12,416 nt of DNA from an uncultured Prevotella sp. (GCA_946998295.1 CAMPYS010000037.1:1-12416), one strand, 5' to 3'. Shown: positions 1 to 7,881, counted from the stretch's first letter. Numbers and translations are program-made. The notes: a model not told the origin generated them from the letters alone.

Positions 1-3
1 TCG

Positions 4-55
4 AAATAACAAAGTATTTTACTGATTATCAGGAACTTAATTTATAGAACACCCC
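4..55 (-). mobile_element. Left copy of 52-bp terminal inverted repeat, probable insertion-sequence end
   Basis: These 52 bases are the exact reverse complement of 12365-12416. Read into the element (leftward) they begin GGGGTGTTCTATAAATTAAG. The copy interrupts the recombinase reading frame at its inner edge, so the sequence looks like the end of an inserted element whose body lies outside the window. A target duplication cannot be checked because only one side of the insertion is visible. I cannot assign the IS family. The three bases outside the repeat (1-3) are probably more of the same element. Confidence 0.65.
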
Positions 56-466
56 GTTATATTTTTGTAATGTTGCACTACTCGCAGAAATACCGACTTG
101 TCGTGCTATATCGGCATTGTGCTTATCAAAGAGTTGCAACAGTGTGTCAATGTCTTCTTTTTTACCCAGATATTCTGATTTGATGCGCTCCAAACATAAA
201 TCGGGGTTGTCTTCTAATTTTCGATAGATACTATGCAAGCCATTACGAATGTTGTCCAGTTCAAGATTTGTACTAAGAACGTCGGTTGTACGTCCTTTCA
301 GTTTCTCATTCTCCTTGTCCCATAGTGATTGGTCTACCGCAATTCCTGTGGAGCCAAGTGAAAGACGTTCATTATTGAGATAGATTCTCAACATTACTGG
401 TGTCTTTCCATCCTTGTTGACATAGTTGCTTCTAAGATAGAAGGCGGTTCTAAAATTTGTCTTCAT
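29..466 (-). pseudogene. Tyrosine recombinase (integrase), N-terminal fragment truncated by an inserted element
   Basis: This is the DNA-binding half of a Bacteroidota tyrosine recombinase. From ATG at 466 the protein begins MKTNFRTAFYLRSNYVNKDG and contains the arm-type DNA-binding domain (about residues 1-90, with GKTPVMLRIYLNNERLSLGS), then the start of the SAM-like core-binding domain ending at TLQKYN. Position 55 is the edge of the inverted repeat; beyond it the frame adds only GVFYKLSS and a stop. The catalytic domain with the Arg, His-x-x-Arg and Tyr residues is absent, whereas intact members are near 400 residues. A longer frame exists up to 550, but it reads through the AATTGTAGCC repeats and is unlikely to be coding; the A-rich leader just before 466 supports that start. 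In an intact element this enzyme would integrate and excise the DNA; here it should be inactive. Confidence 0.85.
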
Positions 467-479
467 ACTTGTTTTTTTT

Positions 480-648
480 AATTGTAGCCAGAAATAGAGA
501 AATTGTAGCCAGACGGAAAGGAAATTGTAGCCAAACGTCCATACTTTCAACTTCTGTAGCCCAGCTACAAAGTTCTACATAATTGTTTGAATAGCAGTAA
601 AATACAAGTACTCTAAACGAACTCTCTACGAACTCTTGGCTACAATTT
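480..648. repeat. AATTGTAGCCA repeats upstream of integrase, probable recombinase arm-type sites
   Basis: Three direct copies of AATTGTAGCCA lie at 480-490, 501-511 and 523-533, spaced 21 and 22 bp, about two helical turns. An inverted copy (GGCTACAATTT) is at 638-648. Between them, 555-569 is a small palindrome, TGTAG-CCCAG-CTACA, related to the same motif. A separate 9-bp direct repeat, ACGAACTCT, occurs at 617-625 and 628-636. Integrases of Bacteroidota elements bind repeated arm-type sites close to their own gene, so these are plausible binding sites for the truncated recombinase and may also set its expression. The role is inferred; the repeats are directly visible. Confidence 0.55.
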
Positions 649-683
649 TTGTTTGCCTCAAAAATTGAGTGTAAGCAGATTTA

Positions 684-1697
684 TTATTTTAAGTTTGATG
701 AACTGTTGCCATGCTTTGGCAAGAGCTTTACCATTTTGTCGAAGTCGCTTTCAAGTTGAGCCATTTCTCTTTGGCGGTATATATTGAATTCTCGCTCGGC
801 TTTTTTTATTGCTTCTTGATGCGATACACTTCCTTTGCCTTCCAACAGTTTGCGTTGCAGAGCTATGATTTGGTTGTCAAGAGCTGAAATCCAGTCTGCC
901 ATATGCATGGGACGTTCTTCAAGGGCTTGGAACTCGGCAAAGTCTAAAAATTGCGACACAAGTAGGTTGAGCCGTTGCAGTTCTTTTTCCGTATGATAGT
1001 TCTTGGCTATCTTCACATCATCTTTGGTAATATAATTCCCTTTGAAATTAGTCATACCCACCAGAGGCTTGTCGCTGTCCACTCTGTCATAAATAATCTC
1101 CGCTGCGGTATGCTCATGTACGGCATAGTGGAGTTTATTATGTACTGAGGCGAAGAATGTACGTGTGAGGTCGGTTCGCGGGTCGTAGTCCACCGATGTT
1201 GCATAGATGTCTGTCACCTGCTGATAAAAGTTGCGCTCCGAAGCCCGAATATCCCGAATGCGCTGCAGTAATTCTCTGAAATAGCGGTTTCCACCTTGTT
1301 TGAGTCGGTCATCATCCATCGCAAAGCCTTTTTGGATATACTCGTGTAGTCTTTCAGTAGCCCAACGGCGGAAGCGAGTTGCTACCTGCGATTGCACACG
1401 ATAGCCAAGAGCGATTATCATATCAAGATTATAGTGGTCAATGTTGCGTTGCACGTTGCGATGGCCCTCCTGTCGAACTAACAAGTATTTCTTGTGAGTT
1501 GCCTCGTCTGCCAATTCTTTATCGGCATAGATATTCTTGATATGCAGGGCTATATTCTGTTGTGTTGTATCGTATATCTCAGCCAACTGCCCTTGCGTGA
1601 GCCACACATCCTCGTCAGCAAAGCGCACATTCACCTTTACTAAACCGTTGTCATCTTGATAGATAATGAGATGGTTATCATTCTTTCCTTTTGCCAT
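684..1697 (-). CDS. RhuM-family protein
   Basis: A 337-residue protein of the virulence RhuM family. The N-terminal third holds the family's typical stretch VRFADEDVWLTQGQLAEIYD followed by TTQQNIALHIKNIYADKEL, a helix-turn-helix-like segment, then the conserved block NIDHYNLDMIIALGYRVQSQ and ATRFRRWATERLHEYIQKGF. The C-terminal part is rich in charged helices. RhuM was named from a Salmonella pathogenicity island; its biochemical role is not known, and homologues are often found as passengers beside restriction-modification genes. The start is set at ATG 1697. An in-frame TTG at 1745 would overlap the upstream gene and add a basic stretch unlike the family. It is the last gene of the DUF262 operon, 28 bp after the preceding stop, so it is probably cotranscribed and may take part in the same system. 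The family call is firm; the function is unknown. Confidence 0.88.
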   Translation of the reverse strand: MAKGKNDNHLIIYQDDNGLVKVNVRFADEDVWLTQGQLAEIYDTTQQNIALHIKNIYADKELADEATHKKYLLVRQEGHRNVQRNIDHYNLDMIIALGYRVQSQVATRFRRWATERLHEYIQKGFAMDDDRLKQGGNRYFRELLQRIRDIRASERNFYQQVTDIYATSVDYDPRTDLTRTFFASVHNKLHYAVHEHTAAEIIYDRVDSDKPLVGMTNFKGNYITKDDVKIAKNYHTEKELQRLNLLVSQFLDFAEFQALEERPMHMADWISALDNQIIALQRKLLEGKGSVSHQEAIKKAEREFNIYRQREMAQLESDFDKMVKLLPKHGNSSSNLK

Positions 1698-1725
1698 TGC
1701 TACTACTTTATATAGAGCCTTTTTT

Positions 1726-4212
1726 CTACTCCGTGACAACTTCAAATATATATTCTATTTTCGCAGATAAATCTTTGACAGTCTCCTTTTTCTTAAAGTG
1801 AACCAAAGATGGAATCTGTACCCATCTTTCATCGCCATCAATGAAACTGCAATCCTTCAATAATCCAAACAGTTCTTTTGCATATTTCTTTGTTTTGCAT
1901 TCAAACTGTATTCTTAGTTCATGGTGTTGACAGAATCCTATCCATAATGTACAATACCCTCGATTTTGTTTGAGCCAAATGTCATTACCGAAACTGTCAC
2001 TATACTGTTTGTACATATTGAGCTGATTTGAATCATAATATTCAAAGCCATAATTATTGGCTATGGCATTTGCTATCTTAGCTCTTTCTGTATCAAGTGC
2101 TACTTTCGAATACCATTTCCTTGGTGCAGCAAGCATAATATGCTCTCCATACCAACATACTCTAAATGCAGTCTTTCCACTTGCTTCTTCAGCAGCTATC
2201 CAATCATATAGTTGAATATCTTGACGAATCCTATTTACAGCCATGCTGCAGTACTTAACCTCCATATTCGAGGCACTAGGCCAAGGCGTAAATTCTTCAG
2301 CATTATCAATGTATTCTGCAAGTCCTTCTTTAACGGCTGCAACATTATCACCCTTCAAGACATCTGTTAGCATTTGCCTTACCTCATTGTTCGAGGCTAA
2401 GATGTTCTTTAAGTATTTATTAGCTTCAGCTCGTTCTGTTAGAAAGCGTTTGTCTAGGTCTTTCCATGTAACAAACCGGCTTGCAATAGCACGAATCAGC
2501 AAGTGGTCTTGACAATATACGGATGAAATACCAGATTCATCAAACATGTCTTTGGCAAGAGACAAACTGTGCTGGTAATCTGACAAGGACATGCCTTCTT
2601 TGTAGAAAAACATCACCATACCCCTAAAGTATGGATGCCTCTCAGCCTCTTCAAAGACTTGAAGCCATTCGTCGCTTTCGGCTATACAGGAAGCTTTCAG
2701 TACCTCCTCGAGTAAAGCTCTGTTTTCTCTTTCGCCTATTTTGTCTTCTTTCCACTGAGATAGGGCATTGTAGAATGCTTCTCCTTCAGACATTCTTTTG
2801 GCTATACTATGAATTACAGCGGAGAATTTCCTAATCAGCGATGACACAGGAGTAAGACTGTCAATATTTGTGTTCTCAACGACGTTCCACACTATTCGCA
2901 TCCACTGTCTGAAAGTTTCTGCGTCAAATAACTCAAACGCTTCAATAAATTCAATAACTGCACCAAACGCGATAAGTTTGATGTGTGTCATCTCTGAATT
3001 GATATTTCTATAGAAATCATCACCTTCCGATGATAACTTTCCCCAGGCAGGAACCATCATTTCGTATATGACCTTTATCGAATCCTTGAAGTCATACTGG
3101 TAGAACGTGTCAAGCACTTTATCTAAAGTCAGTATGTATTCCGGATGATTTGTTAGAATCGACTCGAATTCTTGAAATCCAAGATATTCATCCGTCTTGG
3201 TTCGATTCTCCGCATCAGTATAAATCTTCCTCAAAATAACGTCCTGTCGCATATCCCTGTCATTGACAACATCTTTGGTAGAGATAATATATTTGCATGC
3301 AAAGAATCGGGAAAAGAAGCTCATATAAGGAGCATCAAAGTTCTCAAATCCTTTCCTCCAGAATATGTCAATCCATTTAGCGTCCAGCTTGACAGAGAAA
3401 TTGAAATGGAATTCAACCGTTTCTTCGCTATCTTTACGATAGAGAGGAACAAGTTCTTTGAAAGGTGGATAGTCAATACCACCAATATAATTTATCAGGT
3501 CTGCCTTGAAGTTCTCAAATGGACTTAGTTGCAAACCACGGGCATTCATTTTGATATACAACTCTTCAGACAGATTGAAGAAGCCCAAAGACTTCACGTA
3601 GAACTGGATATTTGCCAATTTCGTGTGAAGAACGTTATTTTCCTGATTGATATATCGTTCATGTATGGCATCAAGCATGGTAAGCATGGCTGTTATGGTG
3701 CTATCTCTATCAAATGACTTGAAATACCACTTTGCTTGTCTGATTACTTTTGATGGTATTTGGCCAGACAAATCAATACGATAGGAGGCAAGCTTATGAC
3801 AAAATACCGTTGAGGTGGAACGTGTTTCATAGACAAAGCGGTCCAAGGCATCACGTATCACCTTGTCTTCCTCATCTTCTTCTGTCAGTTCACAATTGGC
3901 TATATACCAATAGACGAGAAATAAGGTGGTCATACGTTGCTGACCGTCCAGAAGTTCCATCACATATTCGTCATTAGATGGGCGAACAATGCCATAAATG
4001 AAATTGAAATCAAATATCTCATCTGTCTTAAAATTCGCAAACAACTCATTCAACAGAGTATTGCGAACATAAGTACACACGCCATCCAGCCTTCCTTGTG
4101 CATAAGGACGTTGTATCTTAGGAATTATAATCTGACTGACCTTAACATTCGTGTCTTTGTTTAGGTCAAAATCTTTCTTGTATATATCTATAAATGTATA
4201 TCTCTCATTCAT
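1726..4212 (-). CDS. DUF262 domain protein without nuclease domain (GmrS-like), large uncharacterised C-terminus
   Basis: An 828-residue protein with an N-terminal DUF262 (ParB/GmrS-like) domain. Its motifs are visible: IPKIQRPYAQGR at residues 30-41, LLDGQQRMTT at 87-96, and KMNARGLQLS at 221-230, matching the N-x-R-G element that follows in this family. In GmrS, DUF262 binds and hydrolyses nucleotides and controls a DUF1524 HNH nuclease. I see no DUF1524 signature here; residues from about 260 onward form a long, mostly helical region I do not recognise, with an aromatic-rich end (about 690-828) containing several Cys and His residues without a clear zinc motif. The start overlaps the stop of the upstream DUF262-DUF1524 gene as ATGA, indicating translational coupling. 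The likely role is partner or regulator of the nuclease protein, by inference. Confidence 0.85.
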   Translation of the reverse strand: MNERYTFIDIYKKDFDLNKDTNVKVSQIIIPKIQRPYAQGRLDGVCTYVRNTLLNELFANFKTDEIFDFNFIYGIVRPSNDEYVMELLDGQQRMTTLFLVYWYIANCELTEEDEEDKVIRDALDRFVYETRSTSTVFCHKLASYRIDLSGQIPSKVIRQAKWYFKSFDRDSTITAMLTMLDAIHERYINQENNVLHTKLANIQFYVKSLGFFNLSEELYIKMNARGLQLSPFENFKADLINYIGGIDYPPFKELVPLYRKDSEETVEFHFNFSVKLDAKWIDIFWRKGFENFDAPYMSFFSRFFACKYIISTKDVVNDRDMRQDVILRKIYTDAENRTKTDEYLGFQEFESILTNHPEYILTLDKVLDTFYQYDFKDSIKVIYEMMVPAWGKLSSEGDDFYRNINSEMTHIKLIAFGAVIEFIEAFELFDAETFRQWMRIVWNVVENTNIDSLTPVSSLIRKFSAVIHSIAKRMSEGEAFYNALSQWKEDKIGERENRALLEEVLKASCIAESDEWLQVFEEAERHPYFRGMVMFFYKEGMSLSDYQHSLSLAKDMFDESGISSVYCQDHLLIRAIASRFVTWKDLDKRFLTERAEANKYLKNILASNNEVRQMLTDVLKGDNVAAVKEGLAEYIDNAEEFTPWPSASNMEVKYCSMAVNRIRQDIQLYDWIAAEEASGKTAFRVCWYGEHIMLAAPRKWYSKVALDTERAKIANAIANNYGFEYYDSNQLNMYKQYSDSFGNDIWLKQNRGYCTLWIGFCQHHELRIQFECKTKKYAKELFGLLKDCSFIDGDERWVQIPSLVHFKKKETVKDLSAKIEYIFEVVTE

Positions 4213-6194
4213 CGCTCTTCCTCCTCATTGCTTACATAGTTTGTAATAACATCGTAAACATATCTGTGATATGCATTCATATTTTCTTCTGTCCAAAGAG
4301 TACGATTCGTTCCCTTTGGGTCAAAGAACTTAGCAAAGATGTATTGAGTCGCAATAGGAACAAACACACCCTGTTTGATACGTTCAATGATAATACGCCG
4401 TTTGGTACAGAAAAGGCTGTTACCATACATTCTGTTGGTAGCAGCATCAAGAAGGGTCAGATTACCGATGGAGTTTTTAATTTCTTCATCTGCTTCTACC
4501 TCCTTGGCATTCTTCTTCAATATGTCAATAGCTATGTCATAAGCTTTTTCTTCCATATTTTGCTGAATTTGCTTATACTCTTCTTTGGTCAGCTCTTCTG
4601 AACGGTCTTCCATTGCGGTCTGAACCCACTCAATCTTGTCTTTCTCCTTCTTCAGTGCATTAGTATGGAAGGAGTCAACATGCTCAATATCCCAATTCTG
4701 CGCACTAAGTACGTCAAACGGAAACTTATACACATCTGAATCCGATTCGAGCTTTTGGTTTTGCTCATTCAGAAGATGAATATTCAAAGTCAACAGTAGT
4801 TTATAGATGTTGTCATGCTCCTTATAAGTATTAAGGATAAGCTTCCTGTCTTCGTCTATCTTAATACCGCGAAGATGGTAAGATATGCGCTCTTTCAAAT
4901 AACGTTCAAATTCAGCTCTGCTTGACAGTTCGGGCATGTAATCGAAATGAAGGATCAATCGACACAAATCTTCACCACACTGACTTAACAGGCCAATGAA
5001 ATTGTAAGTGGATGGGGTGCAGAACCAGTCGTCAAGTGTACGGAACAACTCCATGACTTCGTTCCAGGCATTTGCGACTTCATGTTGCAAGACCTCACCA
5101 ATCTTCCCTTCAAATCGGTTATAGTAAAAACGGAAGATCTCACTCTGTCTGGTGTCCATCAACTTCTCGTCAACAACCTTCAAAATGTTGTCCCATTCCT
5201 CTTCTGGCACTTTTTTCAATACATTCTTCTTGTATATCAAATTAAAGAGGAAGTCTATTCGGTTAGGCAGATCAAAGCCTTTCTTTTGAAGAAAGTACCA
5301 GAAATTGTTGGCATGGAGTGTATTCTCTATAAACTCCCATTCCAGAGCCAGTTCAGACTGTTTGATATACTTGTCGCCAGCGGTAAAATTCTTTTTTAAC
5401 AGGAACAAGCCTTTGATAAGTTCAGCATCAGTTAACCGAATCTTGCCTGTATTTATCTTTTGGAACTCCTTAATGTTATTCTTTTCCTTGCTCTCAGCTA
5501 TTTCATACCATAACACTTGTACAGAACCTCCTTTAGTGTCGCTCATTCCATTGAGCAACTTAAAGAAAGAGGTTCGAATATTGTCAAGACTTCCTCCCAA
5601 TTGATAGCGGATATTGATTGCCTTTCCGTCCGTCTTTATCCACTCAGAAATATACTTGAAAGCATTTGCCATGTGGAAAAAATCTACGTTTTCCTTGAAA
5701 TCATCTTCGCTACTGTCCTTAATCTTTTTCATAGACATGCTTTCAAGGAATGTGGCAGAGCCGTCACGGGTAGCATAGCAAATATGGTACAACTCCTTAC
5801 CGTCCTCTTCTTCTTTCAGTGTTTCCACATCCCATCTCTTCTGATCCATAAGGTATTTGTACAGAAGGTATATGGTTGTTAATCGCTGTTGGCCATCGAT
5901 AATTTCCCAGACTCCATGCTCTTTGATGCCATCGCTATATTCATCCTTAAAAATAGATTTCAACTTATTTTCGTCAGTAATCGAACGTGCGATAATCGGC
6001 TGAAGACAGTAGAACTGATCTTGCTTCTTTTCTTTCCCTTCATTTGCAAAATCATTTGCAAAGCAAAGAAGGTCTCGAAGCAAGTCACCAACCTGCTTCA
6101 CTGTCCAACGATAACCTCTTTGATAGGAAGGGATATAGAAGTATCTTCCATCAAGAAGTTCGCCTATTGCATACTGATATATAGAGTTTTCCAT
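4209..6194 (-). CDS. DUF262-DUF1524 protein, GmrSD-like HNH restriction nuclease
   Basis: A 661-residue protein combining both halves of GmrSD-type enzymes. DUF262 motifs are IPSYQRGYRW at residues 21-30, IIDGQQRLTT at 98-107 and KINTGKIRLTDAELIKG at 246-262. The C-terminal DUF1524 HNH domain shows WDIEH at 501-505 (His505 the likely catalytic His), IGNLTLLD at 576-583 and Asn587 within TNRMYGN, with FCTKRR downstream. In known relatives (GmrSD, SspE, BrxU) DUF262 uses nucleotide to control DNA cleavage by the HNH domain, often directed by DNA modification. All core residues I can recognise are present, so it looks active. It lies 22 bp after the Xre-type gene and overlaps the next gene by four bases. 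Its target, phage DNA with or without a particular modification, cannot be inferred from sequence. Confidence 0.88.
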   Translation of the reverse strand: MENSIYQYAIGELLDGRYFYIPSYQRGYRWTVKQVGDLLRDLLCFANDFANEGKEKKQDQFYCLQPIIARSITDENKLKSIFKDEYSDGIKEHGVWEIIDGQQRLTTIYLLYKYLMDQKRWDVETLKEEEDGKELYHICYATRDGSATFLESMSMKKIKDSSEDDFKENVDFFHMANAFKYISEWIKTDGKAINIRYQLGGSLDNIRTSFFKLLNGMSDTKGGSVQVLWYEIAESKEKNNIKEFQKINTGKIRLTDAELIKGLFLLKKNFTAGDKYIKQSELALEWEFIENTLHANNFWYFLQKKGFDLPNRIDFLFNLIYKKNVLKKVPEEEWDNILKVVDEKLMDTRQSEIFRFYYNRFEGKIGEVLQHEVANAWNEVMELFRTLDDWFCTPSTYNFIGLLSQCGEDLCRLILHFDYMPELSSRAEFERYLKERISYHLRGIKIDEDRKLILNTYKEHDNIYKLLLTLNIHLLNEQNQKLESDSDVYKFPFDVLSAQNWDIEHVDSFHTNALKKEKDKIEWVQTAMEDRSEELTKEEYKQIQQNMEEKAYDIAIDILKKNAKEVEADEEIKNSIGNLTLLDAATNRMYGNSLFCTKRRIIIERIKQGVFVPIATQYIFAKFFDPKGTNRTLWTEENMNAYHRYVYDVITNYVSNEEEER

Positions 6195-6216
6195 ATTATT
6201 TATATTGTTTGCTTGA

Positions 6217-6420
6217 TTATATCACTAACTCTTTAGGAGATACACCGAGCAAATCTGCCACCTTGAAGATGGTAGCAAGACTAGGTTGCTTGCGGTTACA
6301 CACGTAAGCATTGGTGATACTGAAGCTCATGCCCAACTCTTTAGCGAGCCATGTTTGGGTGATACCTCGTTTCTTCAAATGCTCCTTAATCAGGTTGCGG
6401 TGCTCTTTCTTCTGTCCCAT
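6217..6420 (-). CDS. Small Xre/Cro-C1-type helix-turn-helix regulator
   Basis: A 67-residue single-domain HTH_3 protein. The helix-turn-helix is TQTWLAKELGMSFSITNAYV, followed by the usual NRKQPSLATIFKVADLLGVS segment seen in Cro/C1 proteins. Nothing but the DNA-binding domain is present. It is the first gene of the operon and sits directly behind the predicted promoter at 6450-6480, so autoregulation of the DUF262 operon is the natural inference. Such single-domain regulators commonly precede restriction systems, delaying nuclease expression in a new host. No cognate methyltransferase is encoded in the window. Confidence 0.85.
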   Translation of the reverse strand: MGQKKEHRNLIKEHLKKRGITQTWLAKELGMSFSITNAYVCNRKQPSLATIFKVADLLGVSPKELVI

Positions 6421-6449
6421 CGGATGATTGTTTATCTTGATATTAGTAA

Positions 6450-6480
6450 CAAAGTTATGAACTTATAATGAATAAAACGA
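6450..6480 (-). promoter_or_regulatory. Predicted promoter of the HTH-DUF262-RhuM operon
   Basis: On the minus strand, TAACTTTG at 6457-6450 is a full match to the Bacteroidota -7 consensus TAnnTTTG. The -33 region about 19-20 bp upstream (near 6477-6481, TTCGT) matches only weakly. The implied transcript start is about 20 bases before the ATG at 6420. The surrounding AT-rich half-repeats (TTATGAA, TTATAATGAA) could hold an operator for the HTH protein, but no clean palindrome is evident. Confidence 0.5.
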
Positions 6481-6677
6481 AGAAAAGCGGAACTTTCACG
6501 CTACTGGAAATAATTTTTCCTGTGAGAAGACTAAAGGTAATCTCTTAAGTTGTCAATGATGATTGGAAACGAATAACATTTTATCCAAAACTACCCACTT
6601 TTTGAATATGTATTTAGCGTTTTTGATAGTTATTGATTTCCTTGTGTTTCCCTATATTCCTGCTACATCCTTGCCTC

Positions 6678-6708
6678 TTGGAATAACATCAAAAGCCCCC
6701 TATTTTTG
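6678..6708 (+). promoter_or_regulatory. Predicted promoter of the AAA ATPase gene
   Basis: TTGG at 6678-6681 and TATTTTTG at 6701-6708 are separated by 19 bases, the spacing and pattern of Bacteroidota sigma-ABfr promoters (TTTG/TTG, then TAnnTTTG). Transcription would begin about 6715, leaving a leader of only some 13 bases before ATG 6728. This short leader argues that the gene truly starts at 6728 rather than being a truncated longer gene, but the short motifs could also occur by chance in AT-rich DNA. Confidence 0.4.
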
Positions 6709-6727
6709 CATCGTCAGACCTGGCTGA

Positions 6728-7699
6728 ATGCCCTATGCGCAAGGGCAAGTTATTCATTTCTTAGGTAACTTCAGTGTGTCAACAGGTAAGGCGAAAGCAA
6801 AGAAGACTTTCAATGTGAGTGCCATCGTTGCAGCAGCCCTTATCAATGGACAAGTATTGGAATATCGTGCTTCATTTCCCGAATCGAAAAGAAATGTTTT
6901 CTACTTCGATACAGAGCAATGTCCCTATCATTGCCAACTTGTGATGCAACGCATTCTGCGGTTGGCAGGATTGCCGATAGATCGAGAGCCAGAGCATTTG
7001 AGGCTCAGCCATCTCAGAGCGATTGCAGACTCAAACGAGCGCAGAGAAATCATCCGCTATGCCATCTACAACACACCCAATGTGGGTTTGGTGGTCATTG
7101 ACGGCATCCGTGATTTGATGCTCGATATCAACAATTCAACGGAAGCAACCAAGTTGGTAGGTGATCTAATGCAGTGGACAAGTGAACAGAATATTCACAT
7201 CCAAACCGTGCTTCACCTCAACAAGGGGGATGACAACGCACGAGGACATATTGGGACGGAACTCAACAACAAGGCAGAGACTGTCTTGCAAATCACGAAA
7301 GACAACACGCTGCCTGAACGCAGTATTGTTGCCCCCTCCATCATTCGCTCCAAACCCTTTGAAAAATTTGCCTTTCGGCTCAAGGAGGTTGAAAACGATA
7401 TTTGCATACCCCAAATAGATCTCTCGTATTCTGACAATGAACGGAAGTCACATCGTTTCTCCTACCAAGAGTTAAGCACTAACGAACATCGAAAGGCGTT
7501 AGAACAAGTATTCTCTACAAGCGAAATTTTGCCATATAGTACACTAACCGTAGCTCTCAAAGAAACTTATGCAAAAGTTGTGGGACAATCCTACGGACAA
7601 ACAAAACTCAAGGAGCTTTTGCAATTCTTGCTCAACAAAGGCATAGTGGTTAAGGAAGAACGAGGAAAATATCGGCTCGGCCATAATTCTCTACAATAA
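6728..7699 (+). CDS. RepA-like AAA (AAA_25) ATPase of a mobilizable element
   Basis: A 323-residue RecA-fold ATPase of the RepA/AAA_25 type common in Bacteroidota mobile elements. The P-loop region FSVSTGKAKAKKTFNV (residues 15-30) contains G-x4-K-K-T at 20-27, in which the glycine normally before Lys-Thr is replaced by lysine. VFYFDTEQ at 57-64 and the Walker B strand LVVIDGIRDLM at 121-131 are intact, as is the motif HLNKGDDNARGHIGTELNNK. The C-terminal part (about 250-320) looks like a winged-helix domain. The likely role is helicase or loader for replication of the excised element, together with the primase downstream. A TGA codon stands directly before the ATG in the same frame, so the protein cannot extend upstream as read; a lost N-terminal portion is possible. 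Confidence 0.75.
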   Translation: MPYAQGQVIHFLGNFSVSTGKAKAKKTFNVSAIVAAALINGQVLEYRASFPESKRNVFYFDTEQCPYHCQLVMQRILRLAGLPIDREPEHLRLSHLRAIADSNERREIIRYAIYNTPNVGLVVIDGIRDLMLDINNSTEATKLVGDLMQWTSEQNIHIQTVLHLNKGDDNARGHIGTELNNKAETVLQITKDNTLPERSIVAPSIIRSKPFEKFAFRLKEVENDICIPQIDLSYSDNERKSHRFSYQELSTNEHRKALEQVFSTSEILPYSTLTVALKETYAKVVGQSYGQTKLKELLQFLLNKGIVVKEERGKYRLGHNSLQ

Positions 7700-7704
7700 A
7701 ACCA

Positions 7705-7810
7705 TTGGTCGGTCGGACGCAGGCTATATATACCTGAACCAATCCGACCAAAGAGAAACAAACTTGGTCGGACGTAAAGGTGAGCCTATAGTGTACGACC
7801 GTCCGACCAA
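7705..7810. repeat. Four TTGGTCGGA-type repeats in alternating orientation, candidate replication origin
   Basis: Between the ATPase and primase genes are four copies of a GC-rich motif in otherwise AT-rich DNA: TTGGTCGGTCGGACG at 7705-7719 (plus), CCAATCCGACCAA at 7739-7751 (minus), TTGGTCGGACG at 7764-7774 (plus) and CGACCGTCCGACCAA at 7796-7810 (minus). Adjacent copies are opposed, so two hairpins, or one large one, could form. The first and last also contain a CGGTCGGAC/GTCCGACCG variation. Placed between replication genes, they resemble iterons or an origin recognised by the ATPase or primase. The alternative is a regulatory structure in the transcript. The repeats are directly visible; the function is inferred. 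Confidence 0.6.
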
Positions 7811-7881
7811 TACTAAAACCTTCAGTCTCCAAAAGAAAAAGGCTGAGATTTATTCATTTCAAACATCAAAACAAAATTACA

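Larger units (their letters stand above)
6421..6727. other. Divergent intergenic region between the defence operon and the AAA ATPase gene
   Basis: This AT-rich stretch of 307 bases separates the minus-strand operon from the plus-strand backbone. It holds a predicted promoter at each end. I find no RNA gene, no repeat array and no convincing small coding frame. It carries no recognisable excisionase gene, which is often found at this place in related elements. Confidence 0.6.

Noticed and set aside
480..533. CRISPR-like array
   Set aside because: The repeats are only 11 bp with spacers of about 10 bp, and no cas genes are present.
480..550. Longer integrase start at 550
   Set aside because: The added residues only translate the AATTGTAGCC repeats into a low-complexity aromatic stretch; the ATG at 466 begins the known domain.
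1697..1745. TTG start for the RhuM gene at 1745
   Set aside because: It would overlap the upstream gene and add a basic segment not typical of the family, while an ATG at 1697 fits the conserved N-terminus.
2243..6236. Many plus-strand open frames of 60-135 codons opposite the DUF262 genes
   Set aside because: They lie fully within well-supported minus-strand genes, have no recognisable domains and no promoters; they are shadows.
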